NCBI GenBank assembly: GCA_016789035.1
Contig: JAEUSC010000188.1
Location: forward strand, 1 to 6,426
DNA from: Candidatus Omnitrophota bacterium
GTDB lineage: Bacteria; Omnitrophota; Gorgyraeia; Zapsychrales; Fredricksoniimonadaceae
Length of the DNA stretch: 6,426 bases
Direction: 5' to 3'
The position numbers and the translations under genes are program-made. Under the pieces are notes generated by a model. That model had not been told where the DNA came from. It ran no database searches and saw only the letters and a program-made list of their open reading frames with translations. Within the stretch, counting starts at the first letter, position 1; each line of letters begins with the position of its first letter. Positions 1-6,426 of the stretch are shown in pieces.

Positions 1-1
1 A

Positions 2-3000
2 CGATCCCATCGCGCCGCCAGCTCGCCGCTCGAAGACAATAAAAATTCTCACAATGCAGGTGTGTCGACGCAATCTTCCTTCAAGGAACTTCTGTTGAGG
101 CGTGAGACCTTAAAAGTAACCCGTTATGCGGTGGCACGACATCTCGGGTGGACGTATAAAAAACTATATAAAATAGAAAAAGGCGAAGTCGTTTTAAAAG
201 TTCAAACGTATAACTCGATTCAAGCGGCATTAGATAAATTAGAGAAAGATGTTTTGATGCAACATATGGCATATGTTCGAGTCGATCTTCAATCTCTCAT
301 TGAATACATGGGCCTTACATCCATATCAGAATTTAGGCGTAGGTTGAATCATTCCATTTCACGAGAAGACAGGATGCAGTTTATAGATTTGGCTCATAGC
401 AAAATTCATTTGTTAAGTGGAATTAAATTAATGAAGACAAGAGAGAGCAAAAATCTGCTTAGAACACAACTCGAAGATTTAAGCCATGCGCGGCAGGGAA
501 CTGTTCAGCGTATTGAGAATGCAACTGCCGAGAACAATGAGGAATCATGGATTCGAGTTCAAACAATTTATCAATTCCTTGATAAGCACATTAAACCAGA
601 ACCTTCACAAGAGAGGATTATTGGTGCGGTCAAGAGGCTGAACGTTATTAAATATTTGAAAGTTATTGGTTCGAATTTAGCGGTGTTGGCACAACGTAAT
701 CAGCAAACCGAAGAAGATTTACAATTGATGCTTGCTGGAAAACAAAAATTGCCTAAAGAATTTCATCAAGTAATTAGAAGAGCTTTGACGCAACTGATCG
801 GGGAAGTTCTTTATAGTTGGAGAACTAAATTGGAGATTTCACAAGAGGCGCTTGCGGCTAGTGTCAAGCTCTCACCGAGCTCCTTAGCTCGGTTAGAGCG
901 CGGAAATCAGTTAATAGAACTAGAGGTGCTTTCCAAGATAGTAGCCGTCTTAAGTAATGCCGAGGCAGAACTACAGGCATTCTTGGTAAATAATTTCGCA
1001 GATGAAATGGTAATGCTACAAAAGCAATCCTGGGAAAAGCTGCCAATATTGAAGACATTATTGGGAGGGGATGCTGGTGAATTGAAGAGTCATGAATCTT
1101 TAAGGAGGCAGTTGAATGAGAAATTGGGGCGAAGAATTGCCTTCTTGAGAAGATCTTTAAATATTTCAGCTCAGCAGTTAGCTTTGGAATTAGATATAGA
1201 CTTCACAACAATGAGTCGATATGAGAATGGTCATATCTTGATGAGTTACGCTGTAGTGAAATCGATTGTGCAATTATTGAGATCATATGAAGTCGTGGCG
1301 GCCCAAAGACTTCTGACTAAATCACCGTACGTAGAGATCGTTGCTCCCATCGAAGACAATCCTCTCCACCAACTTATAGAAATTGAGGAACGAAATCAAG
1401 CTGCCAATTGGGGTACTGATATGACACTTAAGGATCTAGAGGTTTATCATCGCAAACGGATCATCAAGTATCTGCCCAAAGTAATAAATAATCCGGAAAA
1501 TTCAGAGGATGCTTCTGTTCTTCTAGATCGGGAGATTATACAGCATGTCCTTCTTATGAAGCCCGCCAAGGATATTGCCAAGATAGTGAAAATTTCTCCG
1601 GAAAATGTTTACCACTCCATTAAGAAACATCACGAAGCAATCTCCAATAACGATTTTATTAAGTTAATGATCGTTGAATATCGCAAGTCCGTTGCCGCCG
1701 TAAAATCCAATCGGCACCGAAAATATGCGGCCAAGGCATCACGGTTGCCGCAAGTGGACGGTGCAGATGAAGAATCCTCCTCGCCAGTCGGCCAGTTTAA
1801 CAGCGACAACGGGAAGCTGGAAATCATGATCACGGACATCAAGAGCTTCTTTGATCCTTCACAATTGATCATGCGCAATGAGTTTTACGATTTCTCCGGC
1901 CAGTTAAATACATTTTTAAGCAGCACAGATGCTTCCAAAATGTTGAACGAAAATGTATTAATTATGCTGTCCGAAGAAATGAGCTATGAGGTCTTAAGGC
2001 AAAGGATCTTTTTTACAATCTACAACGTCCTTTCGGGATTGGTTCAACTTGTGGCCTGGCAAGCTAGTCCGTCCGAAATGGCCAGTGAGCTTGCCTTCAT
2101 TCAGAATAAATTATTAAATTTTGATGCATCCTTTAAGGATGTTTTAAAGATCCGCATTACTGTTCATGGAAAAGTTTTCCCGGACATTGTTTTTGCGTCT
2201 GGAATCCCGGAAGAACTAAGAACCACCAACGTGGATAAAATAATATTCGCCCTGCAAAAGAAGATTCATTCTTCCGAAACACTACCCGTAAGGATTGTTA
2301 TTGCCGCACCTGCCGACGCCTCCTCATCGGTCAAGTGGCCCGTTCAGATCAGTCAATTTAAAGATTCTTCAAAAATTACCATCGACTTTGTTGGTATCAC
2401 GACGTTGGATGATGCGGATAAAAATCGGGTCTTCACGGACGTGTTGGAGCGGATTATTTTCAGGTTCCGCAACGACCAGAATCGGAACTCAATCCAGGAA
2501 ACATGGCTGGCGCTTCTGATGCTTGTTGAAAAGATGGTCACTCCTTTGATCGCCCTTGAGCATGTTCGTGATGCTCGTGAGCTTAGTGGGCCAGAACGCG
2601 AAGAGCGCATTGCCATTTCCGTTACTTCGTTGCAAGAGGCCCTTGTGCAATTTGACCAATCCACCCACGGGCGAACTATCACAACCATCGAGATGGGCGG
2701 GGAACATATTCTTGTCTCTGTCCCGGCCAAAGGAAGCAAGGCGTCTGTATCGCAGATCAGCAGGCAGATCAACAACCTGTATGCCATTGAAGAATTAGTT
2801 ATGACCAGTCTTCATGTGTTTATGAATGAAAGAGTGCCCGCGTCTTCCTCTGTCGATCGCCTTATCCCGTTGAGTCTTCCCGTGTCCGTTTCTTCTTCAG
2901 CCGATCCTCGAAGAGTGAAATTCTGGAACAGGATGATCGGAAACATGGTGGAGATTACGCGCACGCATGAAAAAGGTAGAGTTGAAGGTGTGTATAGAGT

Positions 3001-6000
3001 CAGGGGGCAGGGAGGCGAATTAAGCGAGGTTGTCCGGGTCTTGCTGAAAGATTTGTCCAGCAAAAAGGTTGTTGAGGTCCGACTGTCGCAGGCCAGGGAT
3101 TTACTGACGGTCCCTGCCAAAGAAAAGACCACGGCCTCTGGTCAACAAAAGCAATTAACGAGCAAAACGGCTGACAAGGTCAAACCATTAAAGAAACAAC
3201 TCTCTGTGGTCTTGAGAACCGGCAAAGAGCTGCCAATAGGTGTCGACTATGATGCAAATGCCCAAGAGCTTGTCTGGATCCGCTCTATTTCGAGACGCGG
3301 AGTTGTAAAAATTGTCATTGCCGAAGACTTGGCCAGAAGCGCGAAGGAAAAAGATTCGGCCGCCCAGACAGTCTTTACCTTTGAACTTGGCCGGGTTGGC
3401 GAAGTCATTCGTCTTTATCAATATCCCGACACAAGAAAGCTTTCCGGCATTTACTTCCTCGTTCTTGACCTCTATGTCCGTCTGACGCAGTTGAAATGGT
3501 TCACTAAGTTGTCTGCGAAAGATCAGAGGGCCATCATTGAGTTCGACGACACACGCTTTAAACGTGAGGTCGAGATTTATGAAGATCTTCGTCGCGGCAA
3601 AGTTTCCTTAGCCATTATGCGCCTGATTATCAGCGTTATGAATAGAGCGTATAGAGGACTATCAGGCGCAGAAGTCCTGCTGAAGCTGGCACAAAACTTA
3701 GAGGAAGATGCCTTTGCGAGGGTTGTGCCAGAATTTAGTCTTTTGTACGGGCCGATTATTCCGGGGGGCCTGGCCTCTTTGCGGGAGTTGATTATACAAG
3801 CCCATGCCAATAAACTGCAGAAGGCGCAGATATCGTTGAAGTTGCGGAATAATTTCATATCGTCGTCGAGCATTTCCGTTGGTGAGGCGTGGGTCCGCGC
3901 CTGGCAGATGAAACGCTTATACGAAGAAACGATTCGCAATTTTGTTCTCCAGGAAGCGACGGGCTCGAGGCAAACAGCTGGCGATCTGATTCAGAAATAC
4001 TTTGTCTATAACCCAATGACAGCCGCCGACCAACAGATGGTGCTGTGGGCTCTTTTAAAGCTTGATGCCGATGCTAGATCTTACACCGAGGGGGATCACA
4101 ACATCAGTTCGTCGCCTGTGGATGATAACAGGAGCACCCCCGAGCCGGTGGCTGCGTATATGAATGTTCTTGCAGCGTTTATTAGCCGAAAGAATTATGA
4201 CCAAGGATTTAGAGAGCTCTCCAATGCATTGTTTAATCTTTTGATTCCCGACGGATCATGGACCGATCCCCAAATCAGTGCCTTGATGAATCAAAAGATT
4301 TATTTAAGCGACAATGAGCTTCCCATGCTGAGTGCCCATTTGTTAAGGGTTTGGAAGGAGCAAGGTCTGGAAGAGCAGATCCCGTACCATCTTTATATCG
4401 CCGAGTTGATCGATCACGGCATGGCCCAGTATTTGTTTAACAGGCTGGGATGGAGCATAGTATCTATGTTGGACGTCGGGACCGATCACCAGAAAATCAT
4501 CGGATACGGGCATCTGGGTGTCCGGCTGGTCGTGCATAATCGTAATATTGGGCTCCATTTTGATTCCGCCATGTGGCCTCCGGATTACGAAATATTGCGA
4601 GATGTGGTGCGCAAATTTATTCCGTTACGTTTAAGCATTAACACGGCAGTCCGTGATGGTTTGTTTAACGATCTCATGAATTGGACATTACAGATCATGT
4701 TGGATCCCCGCATCTATCTTGCGGCTGCTGCCAGCGGGCGCGATCAGGAACGCATCACAAGAACATGGCCGAACGGAACGTCCGATATTATTAGCGATTA
4801 TTTCTTAAGCCGCAAGGGAACGTCCATTAAAGGAATGCTTGTTGACCTTTCGACGAGCGATAATCCAGAACACATATTTAAATCAATTGAGGTTCTCAGT
4901 CTGATTAAGGCCGCTTTCAGCAAGGATGCGGCCTATTGGCGATCGATTGGATTTAGCGATCCTGCCGGAATACTTGTGTATTTGATGCATGATCATGTGC
5001 GAGCCGTTATGGCGACGGCCGAATACGTCAAGTATCTGAAGATGCCGGTCCAGGACGACTTAAAGATTTATGCGATCGATAAACACATCGAAAAAATCCA
5101 GCGTCCCGATTTAATGCTTCGTGATGTTCTCTCCGGCCGCAAGGAAGGGTATGAAGACTTCCGGGTGCTTTCTTATGACTTTGAAAAAGATGCAGATAAC
5201 GGAGTTTCTTCGTCAGTCTTTAGCCAACTTCATTTTGGGGAATCCGAATACGATGGGCATTTTTATTTCGCCTTTCACATCCGCGAGACCGGTTGGTTTA
5301 AACATCCACAGATTTTGGAAATGGCCTTCCTTCTGTTAAGAAAGATTTTGAAGGGACGTCCTGATTCCTCACAAGTGAGTACTCTGCTTTTTGTGAAACA
5401 AATGATCCGTAAGCTTGTCGAATTAGAACGGATTGGGTCAGTGACCTTAAACGTCAATGATCGTAAGGTCCGAATTTACTCTTTCATTCAGGGCGTTCAT
5501 TCCCTGGTCCTCCAGCTCAAAGGGGAATTTCTTAGCACGGGTCTTTATACGGACGTAGATATTGTTTTTGGCTCCACTGTTCTGCCGCTGCATAGTGAGC
5601 GTATTAATGAGGACGTTATCGATGCTATCGCAACGCAATTACTGAGAAATAGAACGTTGCCGGTAACTGTGGTTATCCACTCTACCGATAAGTTTTCCTC
5701 ACCCGTCGGTTCCAAACCGAACGGACGAATTATTATTTCCTTAGATGACATATTTGAGCTCTATGACCTACCAGCACGGTCGTTGAAAGATGAACTTGTG
5801 CAGGAAAAGTTGCAAAATTTGAAACGAGCATTGAAAATTCTCAACAGCGGTTACCTGCGAATGAAGATCATGAGCATGGTGATTGATGTTTTCCACGGAC
5901 TCGAAAGCTTTGCTCAGGTTACCCAGGTGTCAGAAACAGAAATCTCCCAACGAATGCTATTGATTAATGATGGTCTGGGCCGTGTTTACAGATCGCTCCG

Positions 6001-6426
6001 GGCCTTTGACCGCTCCAATGACTGGAACACCAATACTCATGCTGTTTTGCAAGGCGGTCATGGTGACTTGGTCATTATGCCGCTGAATCGGATCAAACGA
6101 TACAGCAGCCTTGTTGCTGGTCATGAATTGCGGACTCTTGAGAGTATGAATGCTCAATTAACGGGGAACACCGTGCTGCCCGGAAAAATTATCATTGAGG
6201 ATGTTTCGATGAGCTCATCGTCGGTCATTGCGCTCAACGATCAAGGGTCACCGATGGCGATCGCTAAGCGATTATTCAATTTGGAAACAATGAACTCTCT
6301 GGCTATTCAAATTCCTGACTTAGAGAAAGTTGTCATTCATAAACAAGTTCTTGAGTTTCCGGAATGGTACTGGGAGACGACGACTGTCCATCCGCAGACA
6401 TTCAAGCCATTGTTTGTTCTGGCATT
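2..6426 (+). CDS. Internal fragment of a giant multidomain protein with tandem XRE-type HTH modules; both ends outside the window
   Basis: I translated this frame from base 2 to the right edge and found no stop in 2141 codons, about 240 kDa of protein; neither terminus is in the window. The first in-frame ATG (base 257) lies inside the first HTH module, after its recognition helix. An in-frame GTG at 62 has no convincing ribosome binding site, so the true start is most likely upstream. Order of parts: Ser-rich linker (residues 5-10), HTH array (33-430), helical tail with an HTH-like segment (509-544), alpha/beta module copy A (699-915), two beta-rich units (970-1150), long helical block (1150-1735), copy B (1828-2035), and the start of a further unit. 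No enzyme active site, ATP-binding loop, signal peptide or definite membrane helix is visible. Omnitrophota encode proteins of this size and style, but the cellular role is unknown. The ORF itself is near certain; the lineage and function are not. Confidence 0.95.
101..256 (+). other. HTH module 1, canonical XRE/Cro-C1 type
   Basis: Residues 34-85 follow the XRE pattern. A first helix begins at RRETLKV, the HTH core is YAVARHLGWTYKKLYKIEKG (residues 42-61) with Ala and Gly at the usual positions, and a hydrophobic helix ends in IQAAL. The Leu-Gly turn between the two HTH helices and the Ile-Glu-Lys-Gly end of the recognition helix are typical. A start at Met86 would delete this module, which argues that the gene begins further upstream. 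Confidence 0.8.
425..601 (+). other. HTH module 3, diverged XRE type with an acidic insertion
   Basis: Residues 142-200 keep the outline of an XRE domain: KTRESKNLLRTQLEDLSHA, then GTVQRIEN at residues 166-173, in the place of the recognition helix and its closing ExG. The glycine is replaced (ENA), and an acidic stretch, TAENNEESW, enlarges the loop before the C-terminal helices. The following linker to module 4 is also long, which explains the only large departure (72 residues) from the 55-residue spacing. DNA-contacting residues look poorly preserved, so this copy may be structural only. Confidence 0.55.
809..976 (+). other. HTH module 5, canonical XRE type
   Basis: Residues 270-325 form one of the clearest modules. 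A first helix contains YSWRTKLEIS, the second helix is QEALAASV, the recognition helix is SPSSLARLERG (residues 291-301), and hydrophobic C-terminal helices follow (LSKIVAVL). The Ser-x-x-x-Leu-x-Arg-Leu-Glu-Arg-Gly arrangement is what XRE repressors usually show. The decayed module 4 lies immediately before it and the decayed module 6 after it, each 55 residues away. Confidence 0.85.
874..893. repeat. Short inverted repeat inside the coding sequence
   Basis: The arms accgagct (874-881) and agctcggt (886-893) are perfect reverse complements around a four-base spacer, cctt, giving an eight-base-pair stem. It lies in the codons of the recognition helix of HTH module 5. There is no T run after it, so it does not look like an intrinsic terminator, and it may simply result from the Ser-Ser-Leu-Ala-Arg-Leu codons. 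Confidence 0.6.
1127..1291 (+). other. HTH module 7, canonical XRE type
   Basis: Residues 376-430 carry GRRIAFLRRSLNIS, then QQLALELDID as the second HTH helix and FTTMSRYENG (residues 401-410) as the recognition helix. C-terminal helices follow (VVKSIVQLL). The SRYENG ending is close to textbook XRE sequence. This is the last clear member of the array; after it the protein passes through AAQRLLTKS into a region without the 55-residue spacing. Confidence 0.87.
1292..1783 (+). other. Helical tail after the array with an HTH-like segment, basic stretch and SSSPVG linker
   Basis: Residues 431-594. A mainly helical, charged region (LHQLIEIEERN, LKDLEVYHRKR) leads to residues 509-544. There DREIIQHVLL is followed by PAKDIAKIVKISPENVYHSI, a pattern of helix, tight turn and candidate recognition helix that resembles sigma- or LuxR-like HTHs more than XRE. 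After it comes a basic stretch (KSNRHRKYAAKASR, residues 565-578) and then an acidic and serine-rich linker ending SSSPVG (592-597). I read this as the C-terminal border of the DNA-binding-like part of the protein. The second HTH type is a suggestion only. Confidence 0.45.
1784..2095 (+). other. Unassigned helical lead-in to the alpha/beta module
   Basis: Residues 595-698. Alternating hydrophobic and polar residues suggest several helices. The stretch at 669-686 (IFFTIYNVLSGLVQLVAW) is hydrophobic but carries Asn and Gln and is flanked by soluble-looking sequence, so I take it as a buried or amphipathic helix and not a membrane anchor. I recognise no family. A similar helical region lies before copy B, so it may belong to the larger duplicated unit. 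Confidence 0.4.
2096..2746 (+). repeat. Copy A of a duplicated alpha/beta module of unknown function
   Basis: Residues 699-915. Landmarks in order are FIQ (699-701), DIVF (728-731), an acidic helix, TLPVRIVIAAP (760-770), an SSS loop at 774-776, strand KITIDFVGI (791-799), a long charged helical pair with LMLVEKMVTPLIALEHV, and MGGEHILVSVPAK (898-910). Copy B starts 1125 residues later and repeats the same landmarks. From DIVF through TLPV and the next strand the two align without a gap over 40 residues with 13 identities. The alternation of strands and helices suggests a compact alpha/beta fold. The GGxHILV element near the end recalls beta-strand turns of ATPase-like folds, but I see no complete nucleotide-binding motif and assign no activity. 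Confidence 0.7.
2909..3450 (+). other. Two beta-rich units joined by a Lys/Gln/Thr-rich linker
   Basis: Residues 970-1150. Unit one has strands around MVEITRTHEKG, VEGVYRVRG, VVRVLLKDL and KKVVEVRLS, ending in a short helix, QARDLL. Unit two, from about 1066, has the same order: LSVVLRTGKEL, IGVDYDA, ELVWIRSI, GVVKIVIA, then EDLARS. The shared plan, with an RT turn in strand one and a short helix at the end, suggests a tandem pair of small beta-barrel-like domains, although sequence identity is low. Between them residues 1039-1066 (bases 3116-3199) are rich in Lys, Gln, Thr and Ser and look disordered. More strands follow (VFTFELGRVGEVIRLYQY). No named family is recognised. Confidence 0.5.
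3451..4120 (+). other. Unassigned helical block with two Ser-rich linkers
   Basis: Residues 1151-1373. Mainly helical sequence: LDLYVRLTQLKWF, a charged helix with FKREVEIYEDLRRG, LAIMRLIISVMNRAY, then LKLAQNLEEDAF and LRELIIQAHANKL. It is interrupted by a four-serine linker at residues 1287-1290 and closed by SSSPV at 1369-1373. The segment between these linkers (GEAWVRAWQMKRLYEETI to WALLKLDADARS) is also helical. I recognise no family, no catalytic motif and no membrane helix. The linkers suggest at least two separate domains here. Confidence 0.4.
4121..5482 (+). other. Unassigned, mostly helical block preceding copy B
   Basis: Residues 1374-1827. After the SSSPV linker and a disordered DDNRSTPEP run come helices (AAYMNVLAAFISRK, FRELSNALFNLLI), then MLSAHLLRVWKEQG and YIAELIDHGMAQYLF. 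A more beta-like centre follows (KIIGYGHLGVRLVVHN, then GLHFDSAMWPPDYEIL near 1525), then more helices to DVLSGRKEGYEDF. A further Ser triplet lies at 1736-1738, followed by an aromatic stretch (YDGHFYFAFHI) and helices leading into copy B. The GYGHLG element and several His and Asp residues could belong to an active site, but I cannot match them to a known family and give no function. Confidence 0.4.
5483..6106 (+). repeat. Copy B of the duplicated alpha/beta module
   Basis: Residues 1828-2035. The order of landmarks matches copy A: FIQ (1828-1830), DIVFGS (1853-1858), a helix, TLPVTVVIHS (1885-1894), an SSPVG loop (1899-1903), strand RIIISLDDI (1909-1917), a long charged helical part with LKDELVQEKLQNLKRAL and MSMVIDVFHGLESF, then QGGHGDLVIMPLNR (2017-2030). 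The offset from copy A is 1125 residues at DIVF and 1119 at the GG pair, so only small length changes separate them. At about one third identity in the best segment, the duplication is old. This copy has SSPVG where copy A has SSSV. Confidence 0.7.
6107..6426 (+). other. Linker and start of a further unit, cut by the window edge
   Basis: Residues 2036-2141. After copy B a helical piece (HELRTLESMNAQL) leads to a four-serine linker at 2071-2074. It is followed by VIALNDQGSPMAIAKRLF, helices and strands (LAIQIPDLEKVVIHKQV) and an aromatic patch (FPEWYWETTTVHP). There is no stop before the edge, so the protein continues. The part after the linker is too short to classify. Confidence 0.5.

Larger units (their letters stand above)
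98..1291 (+). repeat. Tandem array of about seven XRE-like HTH modules, period about 55 residues (165 bases)
   Basis: The turn after the recognition helix, usually ExG in XRE domains, recurs at residues 61 (EKG), 116 (RLN, decayed), 174 (ENA), 246 (LAG), 301 (ERG), 356 (LGG, decayed) and 410 (ENG). The spacings are 55, 58, 72, 55, 55 and 54. Modules 1, 3, 5 and 7 look like XRE domains, 3 weakly. Modules 2, 4 and 6 keep the hydrophobic pattern of the C-terminal helices but lack a clear recognition helix. This suggests a higher unit of about 110 residues made of one decayed and one canonical half. The join of modules 4/5 and that of 6/7 align without gaps over 27 residues with 9 identities (from IRRAL and LRRQL onward). 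XRE domains normally bind DNA as dimers; whether this array binds DNA or has become a scaffold cannot be told from sequence. Confidence 0.75.

Noticed and set aside
62..64. GTG at 62 as the gene start
   Set aside because: No good Shine-Dalgarno sequence precedes it, and the frame stays open upstream with a linker (SSPL) of the same kind as the others in the protein.
874..893. Hairpin as a transcription terminator
   Set aside because: The eight-base stem is real but no T run follows it, and it lies in the middle of an uninterrupted gene in codons of a conserved recognition helix.
2006..2059. Transmembrane helix at residues 669-686
   Set aside because: The stretch is hydrophobic but includes Asn, Gln and Ser, has no flanking charge pattern of a membrane segment, and sits in a helical soluble-looking region.
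2295..2519. Plus-strand ORF of 74 residues in another frame
   Set aside because: It overlaps copy A, which is supported by its duplicate; the product is a Ser/Arg/Pro-rich shadow.
2690..2740. GHKL-like ATP-binding motif in the MGGEHILVSV and QGGHGDLVIM elements
   Set aside because: Only a GG turn before a strand is shared; the Asn box and the other glycine boxes of that family are not visible in either copy.
2353..2787. Antisense ORF of 144 residues, the longest alternative in the window
   Set aside because: It lies wholly opposite the long open frame, its product is Ser/Arg-rich without any domain pattern, and no ribosome binding site or neighbouring minus-strand gene supports it.
3577..3939. 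Antisense ORF of 120 residues
   Set aside because: It is fully nested opposite the main frame, with no recognisable fold; chance ORFs of this size are expected opposite a long coding frame.

Overview
The whole window is coding. One plus-strand reading frame, with codons starting at bases 2, 5, 8 and so on, runs from the first base to the last without a stop: 2141 complete codons, open at both ends. There is no intergenic space, RNA gene, insertion sequence, CRISPR array or believable second gene. The longest competing ORF is a 144-residue antisense shadow. The window is therefore an internal slice of one very large gene. Residue numbers below count from base 2, so residue r begins at base 3r-1.

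The protein is bacterial in character. It has Cro/C1 (XRE)-type helix-turn-helix modules, no clear membrane segment, and domains separated by short Ser-rich linkers of the SSSPV/SSPL type. Giant genes, HTH modules and such linkers together recall the giant proteins of uncultured Omnitrophota (Omnitrophica). That assignment rests on recalled family style, not on a search, and is only moderately confident.

Layout: (1) bases 2-97, an SSPL-type linker. (2) Bases 98-1291, an array of about seven HTH modules spaced about 55 residues apart, alternating canonical and decayed copies. (3) Bases 1292-1783, a helical tail with one further HTH-like segment, a basic stretch and an SSSPVG linker. (4) Bases 1784-2095, a helical lead-in. 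(5) Bases 2096-2746, copy A of an unrecognised alpha/beta module of about 210 residues. (6) Bases 2909-3450, two beta-rich units joined by a Lys/Gln/Thr-rich linker. (7) Bases 3451-5482, a long, mainly helical block with no recognised family. (8) Bases 5483-6106, copy B of the alpha/beta module, 1125 residues after copy A. (9) A linker and the start of another unit at the right edge.

The first 1.6 kb is more A+T-rich and uses ATA codons about three times as often as the rest, so the HTH array may have a different history from the remainder. No function can be assigned to the whole protein. The sequence supports a multidomain, probably soluble giant protein built by repeated internal duplication, with a DNA-binding-like array at the left end of this slice.
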